Shown: positions 50,902-60,616, counted from the first letter of the stretch. The stretch: 64,000 bases of DNA from Mucilaginibacter sp. cycad4 (GCF_034263275.1 NZ_CP139559.1:6014001-6078000); one strand, 5' to 3'. Numbers and translations: made by a program. The notes: generated by a model from the sequence alone, not told the origin.

Positions 50902-52011
50902 TTAATTCAGTACAAGATCGCTCCGTAAAGGATAATGGTCTGAAAGTTTTTTTTCGATCACCTTGTAGTTGAAAACTGAAAATTGCGGACTGCTCATGAT
51001 ATAGTCTATCTGGTAATTAGGGAAGTCGCCGTTATAAGTGCGGCCTAAGCCCGAGCCTTTTTCGCGGAATGAATTGTTTAATCCTTTGGCCATTTGGTTA
51101 ACCGCGAATGACGATGGGGTATCATTAAAATCGCCGGCTATAATATATGGGTAAGGGCATTGAGCAGCATGCGCCTTTACTTTGAAAACCTGTTCAGCTC
51201 TCCTCATAAATGCTATTTTAAGCTTGCTTCCCAGGCGTTTGGTTGATTTGATATCTGTTTTTCCTTTCTTTGATACGCTGTCGATGTACTTATAATCATC
51301 CGGATCAAAATTGATGGATTGCAGGTGGATATTGTAATACCTGAAAATCTTATCTCCTTTTTTTATATCAGCATATAAGCACTGGTTGCCGGACGTTCTG
51401 GTTGTTGCAAGGCGGATCATCCCTCTTGACACAATGGGGAATTTCGAAAAAATAGCCATGCCAATAGCTTCACTGCTGTTAAAATTAAAGGGTTCAAAGT
51501 AAAAGTTATTGCTGCCTAATATCTTGTTGATCGAGTCGCGTGTTTCATACTGCCCTTTATTGCGGGTATAAAACTCCTGGAACCCTATCACGTCCGGCTG
51601 TTCGCTATTGATGATCTCCAGGATCTCATGCTTGGTTGATATATCATTATTGAAGCCGAAATGTTTAAAGTTATGCACGTTGTAGGTCATGACATGTACA
51701 ACGTTGAGCCCCGGAGGCAGTGAAAAGCTCGACTTAAACCTGAACCCGATATTGTTATTAAGTACCCCCCAGCCAAGTAAAATACTGACCAGCGAAAACA
51801 AAAACTGCCAGCGTTTGCGCAGCAGCCAGTAAAGCATCATGATTATATTAACCAGCAGTATAGGGGGATAGGCAAGGCCGAAGAAAGCAAATAGCCAGTA
51901 CTTACGCGGGTCAACAGAAGGGGCGAAATAACCGATCAATAAAGCAAAACAGAAAAACAGGTTTATCCATAATAACACCCTGCTAAAAATACTTTGCTTT
52001 TTTTTTATCAT
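50902..52011 (-). CDS. Membrane-anchored endonuclease/exonuclease/phosphatase family protein
   Basis: 369 residues. Three or so hydrophobic helices open the chain (VLLWINLFFCFALLIGYFA, YWLFAFFGLAYPPILLVNIIMMLYWLL, WQFLFSLVSILLGWGVL), followed by the EEP domain: VMTYNVHNFKHFG near residue 105, PDVIGFQEFYTRNKG near 134 with the metal-binding Glu, YNIHLQSINFD near 224, IAGDFNDTPSSF near 293, and LSDHYPLRSDL near the end. Substrate may be nucleic acid or a phospho-lipid. Its ATG is directly behind the rhomboid stop, so it belongs to that operon. Confidence 0.9.
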   Translation of the reverse strand: MIKKKQSIFSRVLLWINLFFCFALLIGYFAPSVDPRKYWLFAFFGLAYPPILLVNIIMMLYWLLRKRWQFLFSLVSILLGWGVLNNNIGFRFKSSFSLPPGLNVVHVMTYNVHNFKHFGFNNDISTKHEILEIINSEQPDVIGFQEFYTRNKGQYETRDSINKILGSNNFYFEPFNFNSSEAIGMAIFSKFPIVSRGMIRLATTRTSGNQCLYADIKKGDKIFRYYNIHLQSINFDPDDYKYIDSVSKKGKTDIKSTKRLGSKLKIAFMRRAEQVFKVKAHAAQCPYPYIIAGDFNDTPSSFAVNQMAKGLNNSFREKGSGLGRTYNGDFPNYQIDYIMSSPQFSVFNYKVIEKKLSDHYPLRSDLVLN

Positions 52012-52884
52012 TTATTCCTGTTTGCTTGCACGCGATAAAATTTCACGCTCCTGTTTGCTTAAGCTATTGTAGCCCGATTGTGATATTTTATCTAAAATGC
52101 GGTCAACCTCTTCCTGGCGCGGGTAATCGGATGCGTTTTTGCCCATATTATTTGAAACCACCTTTAACCTGGGTTTCCGTTTAAACAGCCCGGCTATTCC
52201 TCCTACCCAATCATGCCCTTTTTGCAATTGCTTAATATACACAAATCCCATTAAAGCACCGCCAAGGTGTGCAATTTCGCCCCCCGCGTTTGCACCAACA
52301 ATGCCCAAAAAGTCAATAACGAGAATTACAAATACCAGCCATTTTAATTTTACCGGCCCAAATAAAATCAGTGATATGGTATAATTAGGCAGCAAGGTGG
52401 CCGTAGCTACCACAATGGCCATTACGCTGGCAGATGCGCCAACTATGGTGCTATTTTGCGCAGCATTAACACTTGTAAATGCAGGCAGCAGGTTTAGTGC
52501 CAGCAGGTATAACAAAGCGCCGGCGAGCCCTCCCATTAAATATAACCCTATAGTACGCTTATTGCCCAGATATTCTTCAAAGATCTGCCCCATCCAATAA
52601 AGCCAAAGCATATTGAACAGGATGTGCAGTATACCGGCATGCATAAACATATACGTCAATGGCGTCCAGAAATGCTTGAGCAAACCGGGCAGATATGCCG
52701 GCATATTCAGGTATTTATCGGCATAAAGTAAAATGATACTGCCGCCAAAATGTGTTAGTAGTTGTTCAACTATTGCCGAAATATTTATCACTAAAAAAAC
52801 AATCACATTAATGCCTATAAGCAGGTTCAGCCTATTGCCGGAGCGCAGCATTTTGTAGTGGATATTTTGCCAGAGGGTGCTCAT
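52012..52884 (-). CDS. Rhomboid-family intramembrane serine protease (first gene in the pair to carry a C-terminal tail)
   Basis: 290 residues. Six membrane helices, with HAGILHILFNMLWL at 82-95 (oxyanion His/Asn), GASAS at 149-153 with nucleophile S151, and AHLGG with catalytic H206. A cytosolic tail of about 75 residues (VDRILDKISQSGYNSLSKQEREIL) is the helical tail often seen on Bacteroidota rhomboids. It should cleave membrane proteins. The GASA in place of the common GASG keeps the Ser. It follows a second rhomboid gene by 33 bases. Confidence 0.9.
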   Translation of the reverse strand: MSTLWQNIHYKMLRSGNRLNLLIGINVIVFLVINISAIVEQLLTHFGGSIILLYADKYLNMPAYLPGLLKHFWTPLTYMFMHAGILHILFNMLWLYWMGQIFEEYLGNKRTIGLYLMGGLAGALLYLLALNLLPAFTSVNAAQNSTIVGASASVMAIVVATATLLPNYTISLILFGPVKLKWLVFVILVIDFLGIVGANAGGEIAHLGGALMGFVYIKQLQKGHDWVGGIAGLFKRKPRLKVVSNNMGKNASDYPRQEEVDRILDKISQSGYNSLSKQEREILSRASKQE

Positions 52885-52917
52885 AATAAAGCTATATTAC
52901 AAAGATAACTACTGTTA

Positions 52918-53643
52918 TTAATAAAAATTGTTTGGTCGTTGTAGTCTCCAAATTTTAACCAATAAAAATCCGATAAGCGCTCCGCCAAGGTGTGCAAAAT
53001 GCGCCACCGAATCACCCGAAAATTGTTTAACCCCTAAAAACAATTCTATCACTACATATACAGGTATAATATATTTCGCCTTGATAGGAACAGGGATAAA
53101 CAATATCATCAGTTCGAGGTTTGGAAACAGCATGCCAAAGGCTATAAGCAAACCAAATATCGCTCCGGAAGCACCAACTATAGGTGTACCATAAATATCA
53201 AAAAGTTTTTGCGCATTTGCACCATATTCCAAATAAGATGACTGGAGGGACGGATGATCAATGGTAAACCGGCCTATCATACTGTGTACTTCTATTGCCT
53301 GCACTAATATTTGAAATAGGATGGCGCCTACACCACACAAAAAATACAATTTGAGAAACCGTTTAGGGCCGATAGCATATTCTACAATAGGGCCAAAAGA
53401 AAATAAAGCGAACATGTTGAAGAAAATATGGCCCCACCCCCCATGCAGGAACATGTAAGTAATGATTTGCCATAGCTTGAAATAAGGTGAATTAAAATAA
53501 AAGCCGCCTAACAGCGGCACTATTTTAGCATCATAAAATTGCCCGAACAGTACAAATGGCAAAAAGCATATTATATTTATAATCAGGAGGTTTTTAACAA
53601 CAGGTGTCAGGTTAGCAAAAGGCGATTGATTGTATCCGTTCAT
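52918..53643 (-). CDS. Rhomboid-family intramembrane serine protease (second)
   Basis: 241 residues, no C-terminal tail. YMFLHGGWGHIFFNMFALFSFG carries H67, H72 and N76. GASG at 157-160 holds the nucleophile S159, and HFAHLGG holds catalytic H218. It differs from its neighbour in loop 1 (an insertion near residues 110-150: VHSMIGRFTIDHPSLQSSYLEYGANAQ). Two paralogues in tandem suggest separate substrates. It follows mutL by 18 bases, so mutL and both rhomboids are one operon. Confidence 0.93.
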   Translation of the reverse strand: MNGYNQSPFANLTPVVKNLLIINIICFLPFVLFGQFYDAKIVPLLGGFYFNSPYFKLWQIITYMFLHGGWGHIFFNMFALFSFGPIVEYAIGPKRFLKLYFLCGVGAILFQILVQAIEVHSMIGRFTIDHPSLQSSYLEYGANAQKLFDIYGTPIVGASGAIFGLLIAFGMLFPNLELMILFIPVPIKAKYIIPVYVVIELFLGVKQFSGDSVAHFAHLGGALIGFLLVKIWRLQRPNNFY

Positions 53644-53661
53644 ATATAATTTAGCCTGGGG

Positions 53662-55521
53662 CTATTTTTCAAATCGTTCCATTAATTCGTTCATCGTAAA
53701 GGTACTGATTACGGGCTTACCATTCAATGCCTGGTTGGGTGACTGACAGGCGAAAAGCTGGTCGATAAGCTGGTTCATTTCCTCCAGAGATAATTTGGTG
53801 CCGGTTTTAATAGCACCATTGCGGGCCAGCGAGCGGGCCAGGTTATCACGTTTATCTAATTTTAGGATGGCCATATTGTTTTTAAAACCTTCCAGTAAAT
53901 GTTCTAAAAGTTCATGCTCGCCAACATTGTTCAGCTCGGCCGGGATCCCCTCTACCACTACGGTGTTTTTTCCAAACTCGCGGATGTCAAAACCCAGCGA
54001 CCGGATATCAGGCAAAAGCTCCTTCAATAACTCAAAATCGGCACCGTTTAGTGTTACCGACTGCGGGAATAAACTTTGCTGGCTTACACCCGAATGATTT
54101 TGCAGTTGCTGTAAAAAGCGTTCGTACAAAATGCGCTCGTGCGCGGCCTGCTGGTTAATGAGCATAAAGCCCGATTTTATTTGCGACAGGATAAACCGGT
54201 TATGGATCTGGAACAGTTGACGTTCGCTTGGCTTGCTTACATCCTGCTCATCAACCGCAATGGTTTTTTCCTCGTGGATCTCGTGCTGAAAAAGGGTTTC
54301 CTTTTTGCTGATCTCATACAAAGTATCCCAGTTTTGCGGAATCGGGTCTTTTTTATAACCTCCGCTTTCCCTTAAAAAAGGATGCTCCTGCCTGGGTTTT
54401 TCCTCTTTATCGGCAAAGGGGTTAAAGTTTGGGTTAAATGAAATAGTAGGGGCTATGATCTCTTCAAATGGCTTGGGGGTAATCAAATGCTCGATACTGT
54501 TTTCCTGGTCAAAATCCAGGCTGGGCGTAATGTTATATCTTCCTAATGACCGCTTTACTGCCGACCGGATAATAGCGTAAATAGCCTTTTCATCCTGGTA
54601 TTTGATTTCTGTTTTAGTTGGGTGTACGTTGATATCGATTTTTGAAGGATCGATATCGATGAACAACACATAAAACGGAAAGCAATCGTCGGGCAATAGT
54701 TCTTCAAACGCGGTTGTTACAGCATGATTAAGGTATGAATCGCGGATGAAGCGGTTGTTTACAAAAAAAAACTGCTCGCCGCGGGTTTTACGCGCAAACT
54801 CCGGTTTGCCTACAAAACCGCGCAACTTAATAATCGTTGTATCTTCTTCAACAGGCACCAGCCGCTGATTATAATTATTGCCAAACAGGTGTACTATCCG
54901 TTGTTTTAGCGCAGTGCCTGGCAAATGATAAACTTCCTGGCTATCATGATGAAGGGTGAAAAAAATTTCGGGGTGTGCTAAGGCCACCCGTTGAAACTCG
55001 TCGATAATATGGCGCATCTCCACCGGGTTACTCTTTAAAAAGTTACGGCGGGCAGGGGTGTTATAAAACAGGTTTTTTATGGAGATGGATGTGCCCGCGT
55101 TAGCCGCACATGGTTCCTGGCTTATTACTTCAGAGCCTTCAATAGTTATACAACTGCCCAGTTCGTCTTCATGGCGGCGGGTTTTCATCTCTACCTGGGC
55201 AATAGCGGCGATGGATGCCATCGCTTCACCCCTGAAGCCCATGGTTCGGATGGCAAACAGATCTTCAGCCTTGCGTATTTTTGAAGTTGCATGGCGCTCA
55301 AAGCACATGCGGGCATCGGTAAGGCTCATGCCGCAGCCATTATCAATAACTTGTATCAGTGATTTACCTGCATCCTTAATAATAAGCTGGATCTTATCGG
55401 CACCTGCATCTATCGCGTTTTCTACCAATTCCTTTACCGCAGAAGCCGGTCGCTGCACTACTTCGCCCGCGGCAATCTGGTTGGCAACGGCATCCGGTAA
55501 AAGCTGTATAATGTCTGACAT
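53662..55521 (-). CDS. mutL: DNA mismatch repair protein MutL
   Basis: 619 residues. GHKL ATPase N-terminus: ELVENAIDAGA at 31-41, DNGCGM at 60-65, TMGFRGEAM at 93-101, and LFYNTPARRNFLK at 151-163. The linker runs from about residue 340 to 430, then a C-terminal dimer domain. The endonuclease motif of many bacterial MutL, DQHA-x2-E-x4-E, reads N456-Q-Q-A-A-H-E462-R-I-L-Y-E467 here, with Asn instead of the metal-binding Asp. It couples MutS to excision. MutS is not in the window. Confidence 0.96.
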   Translation of the reverse strand: MSDIIQLLPDAVANQIAAGEVVQRPASAVKELVENAIDAGADKIQLIIKDAGKSLIQVIDNGCGMSLTDARMCFERHATSKIRKAEDLFAIRTMGFRGEAMASIAAIAQVEMKTRRHEDELGSCITIEGSEVISQEPCAANAGTSISIKNLFYNTPARRNFLKSNPVEMRHIIDEFQRVALAHPEIFFTLHHDSQEVYHLPGTALKQRIVHLFGNNYNQRLVPVEEDTTIIKLRGFVGKPEFARKTRGEQFFFVNNRFIRDSYLNHAVTTAFEELLPDDCFPFYVLFIDIDPSKIDINVHPTKTEIKYQDEKAIYAIIRSAVKRSLGRYNITPSLDFDQENSIEHLITPKPFEEIIAPTISFNPNFNPFADKEEKPRQEHPFLRESGGYKKDPIPQNWDTLYEISKKETLFQHEIHEEKTIAVDEQDVSKPSERQLFQIHNRFILSQIKSGFMLINQQAAHERILYERFLQQLQNHSGVSQQSLFPQSVTLNGADFELLKELLPDIRSLGFDIREFGKNTVVVEGIPAELNNVGEHELLEHLLEGFKNNMAILKLDKRDNLARSLARNGAIKTGTKLSLEEMNQLIDQLFACQSPNQALNGKPVISTFTMNELMERFEK

Positions 55522-55648
55522 CTAAAAAAAATTCCCTCCAATTTCTATTTCGATGCTAAATTAAATATTTGAAGGCATAACTTTATGATTTGATAGTTGT
55601 ATATACTTTTGTGGTTTAATACAATTACAATAAACATACAATTACTTT

Positions 55649-57280
55649 ATGAAGAGACTATTGCCCGCGCTGCTATTACTGGCAGCGGCCTGCAAACAAA
55701 AGGAATACAATGCCGATATGCTGGTAAAAAATGCGGTTGTGTACACCGTAGATAGCAATTTTACAACAGCAAGCGCATTTGTAGTAAGCGGAGGAAAGAT
55801 ACTTGCAGTAGGCAATGCCGATTCCCTTGAACAAAAATACAACGCCCGCGAAGTGATTGATGCGCAGGGCGCCGCGGTTTATCCCGGCTTTATTGATGCC
55901 CACGCCCATTTTTATGAATATGGTATGGGCCTGCAGGAAGTAAACCTGGTAGGCACCCATAGCTGGCCCGAAATTATCGACTCGGTAAAAGCTTATGCCG
56001 AACGCAATACCGATGGCTGGATCATTGGTAACGGCTGGGACCAAAACGATTGGACTAATAAGCATTTTCCGGATAAGGCCAGGCTTGACTCCTTGTTCCC
56101 GATGAGGCCGGTGATCCTCAGCCGCGTTGACGGGCACGCCGCTATAGCTAACCAGGCCGCACTGAACATTGCCGGTGTTAAGCCGGGGCAAACCATTAGT
56201 GGCGGCGAAATAGAAACCAGTAACGGGAAACTTACCGGTATTTTGGTTGATAACGCGGTAGGTATAGTTACCCGTAAAATTCCGGAACCTACCGCTGCTA
56301 TTATAGATACCGCCTTGCTATCGGCACAGAAAAATTGTTTTGCCGCTGGCCTAACTACCGTTGATGATTGCGGGCTGCCTTATACCATGGTAAACACCAT
56401 TGCCGAGCTGCAAAATAAAGGCGACCTGAAAATGCGCCTGTATGTGATGCTGGCCGACAGGCAGGAAAATTATGATTACCTGTTTAAGAAGGGAGTTGTT
56501 AAAACACCCCGGTTAAATGTAAGGGCTTTTAAAGTTTATGCCGATGGCGCCCTTGGCTCAAGAGGGGCCTGCCTGCTAAAACCCTATGCCGACTCGGCCA
56601 AATGGAGCGGCTTTTTGTTGAGTAACCCCAAGCATTTTGAAGAAATAGCTCCCAAAATAGCGGCTCGTGGTTTCCAAATGTGTACCCATGCCATCGGTGA
56701 TTCGGCAGTGCGGGTAATGCTTAAGATTTATGCGGCCAATTTAAAAGGCAAGAACGACCTGAGGTGGCGCATCGAGCACTCGCAGATAGTATCACCGCAG
56801 GACCTGGACATGTTTGGCCAATACAGCATTATCCCATCGGTACAGCCTACGCACGCGACATCAGATATGTACTGGGCCGGTAAAAGACTGGGCCGCGAAC
56901 GGCTTAAAACCGCTTATGCCTATAAACAATTGCTAAAGCAAAACGGGTGGATCCCTTTGGGTACCGATTTCCCGGTTGAGAACATTAATCCGCTTTATAC
57001 GTTTTATGCAGCGGTTGAGCGCAAGGATTTGAAAGGTTTCCCGGAAGGTGGCTTCCAGCCCGAAAACGCGCTAAGCCGCATTGAAGCATTAAAAGGGATG
57101 ACCATTTGGGCTGCCAAAGCCAATTTTGAAGAAAAAGAAAAAGGCAGCATTGAACCCGGTAAATACGCCGACTTTGTGATACTGGATAAGGATATTATGA
57201 AAGTAAAAGGCAGCGAGATCCCGGCAACCAAAGTGACCCAAACCTATATAAACGGAGTTAAAGTATATGATAAAAAATAA
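55649..57280 (+). CDS. YtcJ-like amidohydrolase lipoprotein
   Basis: 543 residues. Lipobox LLAAACK near residue 14 marks export and lipid anchoring. The amidohydrolase_3 fold starts at ADMLVKNAVVYTVDSNFTTASAFVVSGGKI. Metal-site motif GFIDAHAHFYEYG near residue 78, RVDGHAAIANQAALN near 152, FKVYADGALGSRGACLLKPYAD near 293, WRIEHSQIVSPQD near 372, and LGTDFPVENINPL near 435 are conserved. It hydrolyses a C-N bond in an unknown substrate. It overlaps the next gene by 14 bases, so they are co-translated. Confidence 0.92.
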   Translation: MKRLLPALLLLAAACKQKEYNADMLVKNAVVYTVDSNFTTASAFVVSGGKILAVGNADSLEQKYNAREVIDAQGAAVYPGFIDAHAHFYEYGMGLQEVNLVGTHSWPEIIDSVKAYAERNTDGWIIGNGWDQNDWTNKHFPDKARLDSLFPMRPVILSRVDGHAAIANQAALNIAGVKPGQTISGGEIETSNGKLTGILVDNAVGIVTRKIPEPTAAIIDTALLSAQKNCFAAGLTTVDDCGLPYTMVNTIAELQNKGDLKMRLYVMLADRQENYDYLFKKGVVKTPRLNVRAFKVYADGALGSRGACLLKPYADSAKWSGFLLSNPKHFEEIAPKIAARGFQMCTHAIGDSAVRVMLKIYAANLKGKNDLRWRIEHSQIVSPQDLDMFGQYSIIPSVQPTHATSDMYWAGKRLGRERLKTAYAYKQLLKQNGWIPLGTDFPVENINPLYTFYAAVERKDLKGFPEGGFQPENALSRIEALKGMTIWAAKANFEEKEKGSIEPGKYADFVILDKDIMKVKGSEIPATKVTQTYINGVKVYDKK

Positions 57281-59084
57281 ATGGGGCCGTGTTCCTTTAG
57301 TACTATTAGGGTTTGCATTATTTAATACCGCTTGTGCACAAAATCCGCCGTTAACAGGGCAGGCCTTCATTGCCGAAGAAAGATTAGTTGGCAACTCAAC
57401 AGTGTTGCTTAACAATGCCTCATACCTGGTGCCGCTGCAAAAGCTGGAAGATTTGAAAATTGCCAGCGTACATTTCAATAACCAGTACGCCGCTGTTTTT
57501 GATAGCCTGCTTAATAAATATAACAATGTACAGTTGTTTGATGGTGCCGCTTATTCGGGTAATAAAACACTGGCTAACCTTACTTCCGACCTGAAGTTTT
57601 ATAATACCATTATAGTACAGGTAAATGATGCCGATTTAAGCAATCCGGATGTGATTGATTTTATCAGCACCAATCAAAAAAACAAGAATATAATTGTCGC
57701 TGCTTTTGGCAGTGGTTCGTTATTGGGTAAACTGGATGTTATAACCGCCCCCGTGATCTGGACGGAGAGGGTATCTGCGGTATCGGCCATGTACAGTGCC
57801 GAAGCAATATTTGGTGGGGTAAGTATCTCTCAAAAATTAGCAAAAAACTATAGTGCCGTTTATAAAACAGGGATGGGCTTTGCTACCGAGAAAACGAGGC
57901 TGCAATATACCGTTCCCGAAGAAGCCGGTATAAATGCAGCCAACCTGCAGGAGATAGATAAGATAGCACAGGAAGCTATCCGTGAACATGCCACCCCCGG
58001 ATGTGTAGTGTTGGTTGCCAAAGATGGTAAGGTGATATTTAATAAAGCTTACGGTTATCACACCTATGATAATGTGATGCCAGACAAGCTGACCGATATT
58101 TTTGACCTTGCCTCGATGACCAAGGTATCGGCAACCACCATGGAAACCATGCAGCTTACCGACCAGGGTAAATTAAGCCTGGAGAAAACCCTTGGAGATT
58201 ATATTCCCCTTGCCCGTAAAAGCAATAAGAACGATATCCGGATCCGCGAAGTGCTGTTGCACCAGGCAGGTTTAATTCCCGATATCCAATCGTTTGAGAA
58301 GGTAAAGCCAACTGATCACAGTACGGATTCGTCTGCCGCTTACCCAACAAAAGTATCTGATCATTACTACCTGCGCAAAGATTATTATAAAGATGTAATG
58401 CTGCCCGATATGCTGAACTCTCCGCTGAAAACACGGGGGCAGTACGTATATAGTGATGTAAGCATGCTGTTTATGCAGGAGGTTGTTGAAAACATCACTG
58501 CCGTGCCGCTCAACATTTATGTACAGCAGCATTTTTATACCCCGCTGGGGATGCAAACTGCAGGCTTTTTACCCCTATACCGCTTTACACCCGACAGGAT
58601 AATCCCTACCGAAAATGATAAGGAGTACCGAATGTCATTACTGGATGGATATGTTCATGATCCAACAGCGGCGCTTTTGGGTGGTGTTGCCGGGCATGCC
58701 GGCTTATTTGGCAGTGCTAATGATGTGGCTATATTATACCAGATGATTTTAAACAAAGGCAGTTACGGTGGTGCCCAGTATTTTAAACCTGAAGTGGTTG
58801 ACCTGTTCACCTCCAAACAATCGCCGGTGAGCCGTCGCGGATTGGGATTTGACCGCTGGGACCCGATAGCTGAAAGGCATTATCCATCAAAACTGGCATC
58901 AGACCAGGCTTACGGGCACACTGGTTTTACCGGCACCTGTATCTGGGTCGATCCGAAATATAACCTGGTTTATATATTCCTCTCAAACAGGGTGAACCCT
59001 TCTGTAGGCAGTAAATTAGGTAGCCTTAATATCAGGCCAAGGATCCAGGATGTGGTTTATGAAGCAATTGCGAAGGGGTTGTAG
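57267..59084 (+). CDS. Exported serine hydrolase with a GH3-C-terminal-like head domain
   Basis: 605 residues. Signal peptide 1-24 (VPLVLLGFALFNTACAQ). Residues about 40-210 resemble the C-terminal sandwich of GH3 enzymes (STVLLNNASYLVPLQKLEDLKIASVHFN, YNTIIVQVNDADLSNPDVIDFIS). Residues about 215-605 form a class C beta-lactamase-type domain: SxxK as SMTKV near residue 288, YVYSDVSMLF near 390 (YxN position reads YSD), and GHTGFTGTCIW near 550. Usual family members carry a GH3 N-terminal domain ahead of these, which is missing. It likely acts on peptidoglycan peptides. Confidence 0.88.
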   Translation: MIKNKWGRVPLVLLGFALFNTACAQNPPLTGQAFIAEERLVGNSTVLLNNASYLVPLQKLEDLKIASVHFNNQYAAVFDSLLNKYNNVQLFDGAAYSGNKTLANLTSDLKFYNTIIVQVNDADLSNPDVIDFISTNQKNKNIIVAAFGSGSLLGKLDVITAPVIWTERVSAVSAMYSAEAIFGGVSISQKLAKNYSAVYKTGMGFATEKTRLQYTVPEEAGINAANLQEIDKIAQEAIREHATPGCVVLVAKDGKVIFNKAYGYHTYDNVMPDKLTDIFDLASMTKVSATTMETMQLTDQGKLSLEKTLGDYIPLARKSNKNDIRIREVLLHQAGLIPDIQSFEKVKPTDHSTDSSAAYPTKVSDHYYLRKDYYKDVMLPDMLNSPLKTRGQYVYSDVSMLFMQEVVENITAVPLNIYVQQHFYTPLGMQTAGFLPLYRFTPDRIIPTENDKEYRMSLLDGYVHDPTAALLGGVAGHAGLFGSANDVAILYQMILNKGSYGGAQYFKPEVVDLFTSKQSPVSRRGLGFDRWDPIAERHYPSKLASDQAYGHTGFTGTCIWVDPKYNLVYIFLSNRVNPSVGSKLGSLNIRPRIQDVVYEAIAKGL

Positions 59085-59105
59085 AAGCTGCTTTTATTAA
59101 AGATC

Positions 59106-59200
59106 CGTCATTGCGAGGTACGAAGCAATCCCCGTTTGGTAGAGAGGCTATGCAAGTTTCTCTGCATAGGTTGGGATTGCTTCTTACCTCCAAATGATGC
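59106..59200. repeat. Palindromic repeat, family B copy 2
   Basis: CGTCATT-gc-GAGGTACGAAGCAATCCCC at the left, GGGATTGCTTCTTACCTC-caa-ATGATG at the right, an inner palindrome ctatgcaagtttctctgcatag in the loop. It follows the serine hydrolase stop by about 20 bases. The same sequence is at 25516-25600. After it, 59201-59361 has AT-rich leader with a few aaatc/atccgaaatc words. Confidence 0.75.
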
Positions 59201-59361
59201 TTGGTTTGCGGAGAATTAATTTATCCTGGCGCAAGTATGAGGGGATGGAATAGGGTGAAGCTACTTGTGCCTTTTAAGTTTTACGATAATGTTTTTAAAT
59301 AATAAAAACCCTAAATTTATTTGATCCCGAAATCAAACATCCGAAATCTCAAATCAAAACG

Positions 59362-60168
59362 ATGCGCTATTTCACTATCCAGCCACCGGCCGAGCTTAAA
59401 CCTTATGTAAGATTTTACTGGGTGCTGGAGCATGAGCTGGAGCCGGATCATTCGTCGTATATTTATCGCTCTGTTGCTGATGGTTGCACCGAATTGGTAT
59501 TTCACTACCGTTCGTCGTTTAATGAATTGAATGAGAAGAATGAGCAAAGCCCAAGCTTATCAGGCATTCAATTTCAAACTACACAATACCGCAGGTTTAT
59601 AACAGCCGAAAGCTTTGGCATTTTCGGTGCCTATATCTACCCGTTCGCGGTGCCATGTTTCTTTAATGTTCCCAGCAGCCAAACCAGTAACCTCGCATTT
59701 GATTTCGATACATTTTTAAGCCGGCCCGGCCGGGAGTTGGAAGAGCAGATCATGGTAGCCGCAAATAATTATAAAAGGGCAGAGGTCCTGTCGGCCTTTT
59801 TAATAGCCCGGTTACGTCAAAATGTGTTAAAAGACGAGCGCATAGCGGTAGCGGTCAGGGACGTGATCCATAATAAACAATACAGAACGGTTGCTCAACT
59901 GGCTGATGCCTATAATTTATCGGCGCGGCAGTTTGACCGTAAATTTAAGGAGTCTGCGGGCTTTAGTCCTAAAACCTATATGCGGCTGGTACGCCTGCAG
60001 GATGCGCTGAAGCAGTACAATACCAATAAAACACTAACCCAGATAGCGCTGGAATGCGGGTATTACGACCAGTCGCATTTTATTCATGATGTAAAAGAAT
60101 TTACGGGCTATCATCCGGGCTTTTATTTTTCAGGAAAAGCTGAGGGAACTGAATACCGGAATGCATAA
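59362..60168 (+). CDS. AraC-family transcriptional regulator
   Basis: 268 residues. N-terminal DUF6597-like domain (FTIQPPAELKPYVRFYWVLEHEL, FIYRSVADGCTELVFHYRSS, SFGIFGAYIYPFAVPCFFN) of about 160 residues. C-terminal HTH_18 from near 170 (VRDVIHNKQYRTVAQLADAYNLSARQFDRKFKESAGFSPKTY, LTQIALECGYYDQSHFIHDVKEFTGYHPGFY). It is 60 bases upstream of the VOC gene on the same strand. It may control that gene. Confidence 0.92.
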   Translation: MRYFTIQPPAELKPYVRFYWVLEHELEPDHSSYIYRSVADGCTELVFHYRSSFNELNEKNEQSPSLSGIQFQTTQYRRFITAESFGIFGAYIYPFAVPCFFNVPSSQTSNLAFDFDTFLSRPGRELEEQIMVAANNYKRAEVLSAFLIARLRQNVLKDERIAVAVRDVIHNKQYRTVAQLADAYNLSARQFDRKFKESAGFSPKTYMRLVRLQDALKQYNTNKTLTQIALECGYYDQSHFIHDVKEFTGYHPGFYFSGKAEGTEYRNA

Positions 60169-60228
60169 TGTCCGGTTTTTACAATTTTGAGGACAGTAAG
60201 ACAGCTAATTTTGAGCAAAAAACAAGCT

Positions 60229-60609
60229 ATGGCAACAATAAACATTCCCGAAAATTACCAGGCTGTCATGCCTTATCTCATTGTTAAAAACGGCGCTCAG
60301 TTTATCGAATTTACCCAAAAGGTTTTTGCCGCAACGGAACAATTTAAAACCATGCGCGATGAACACACCATTATGCATGCCGAGGTTAACATCAATGGCA
60401 GCACCATCATGTTTGCCGACTGTACCAATACTTATCAACAGCAAAATGCAGGCATGTTTGTGTATGTAGAAAACTGTCACGAAACTTACCGGAAGGCCCT
60501 TGATAGCGGGGCCGAAAGCATTATGCCGCCGGCCGATCAGCCATACGGTAGGAGTGCAGGGGTAAAAGACCCATTCGGAAATACATGGTGGGTTACTAAT
60601 CCGTTATAA
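60229..60609 (+). CDS. VOC-superfamily (PhnB-like) protein
   Basis: 126 residues from the ATG at 60229. A glyoxalase/bleomycin-resistance fold: IPENYQAVMPYLIVKNGAQFIEFTQKVFAATE, then HTIMHAEVNINGSTIMFADC, MFVYVENCHETYRKALDSGAES, and AGVKDPFGNTWWVTN. This is the PhnB-like 3-demethylubiquinone-9 methyltransferase-domain group, functions of which are poorly known. Metal-ligand positions (H near residue 50, E in HAEV) are partly present. Encoded just behind an AraC gene. Confidence 0.85.
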   Translation: MATINIPENYQAVMPYLIVKNGAQFIEFTQKVFAATEQFKTMRDEHTIMHAEVNINGSTIMFADCTNTYQQQNAGMFVYVENCHETYRKALDSGAESIMPPADQPYGRSAGVKDPFGNTWWVTNPL

Positions 60610-60616
60610 AAGGGTT

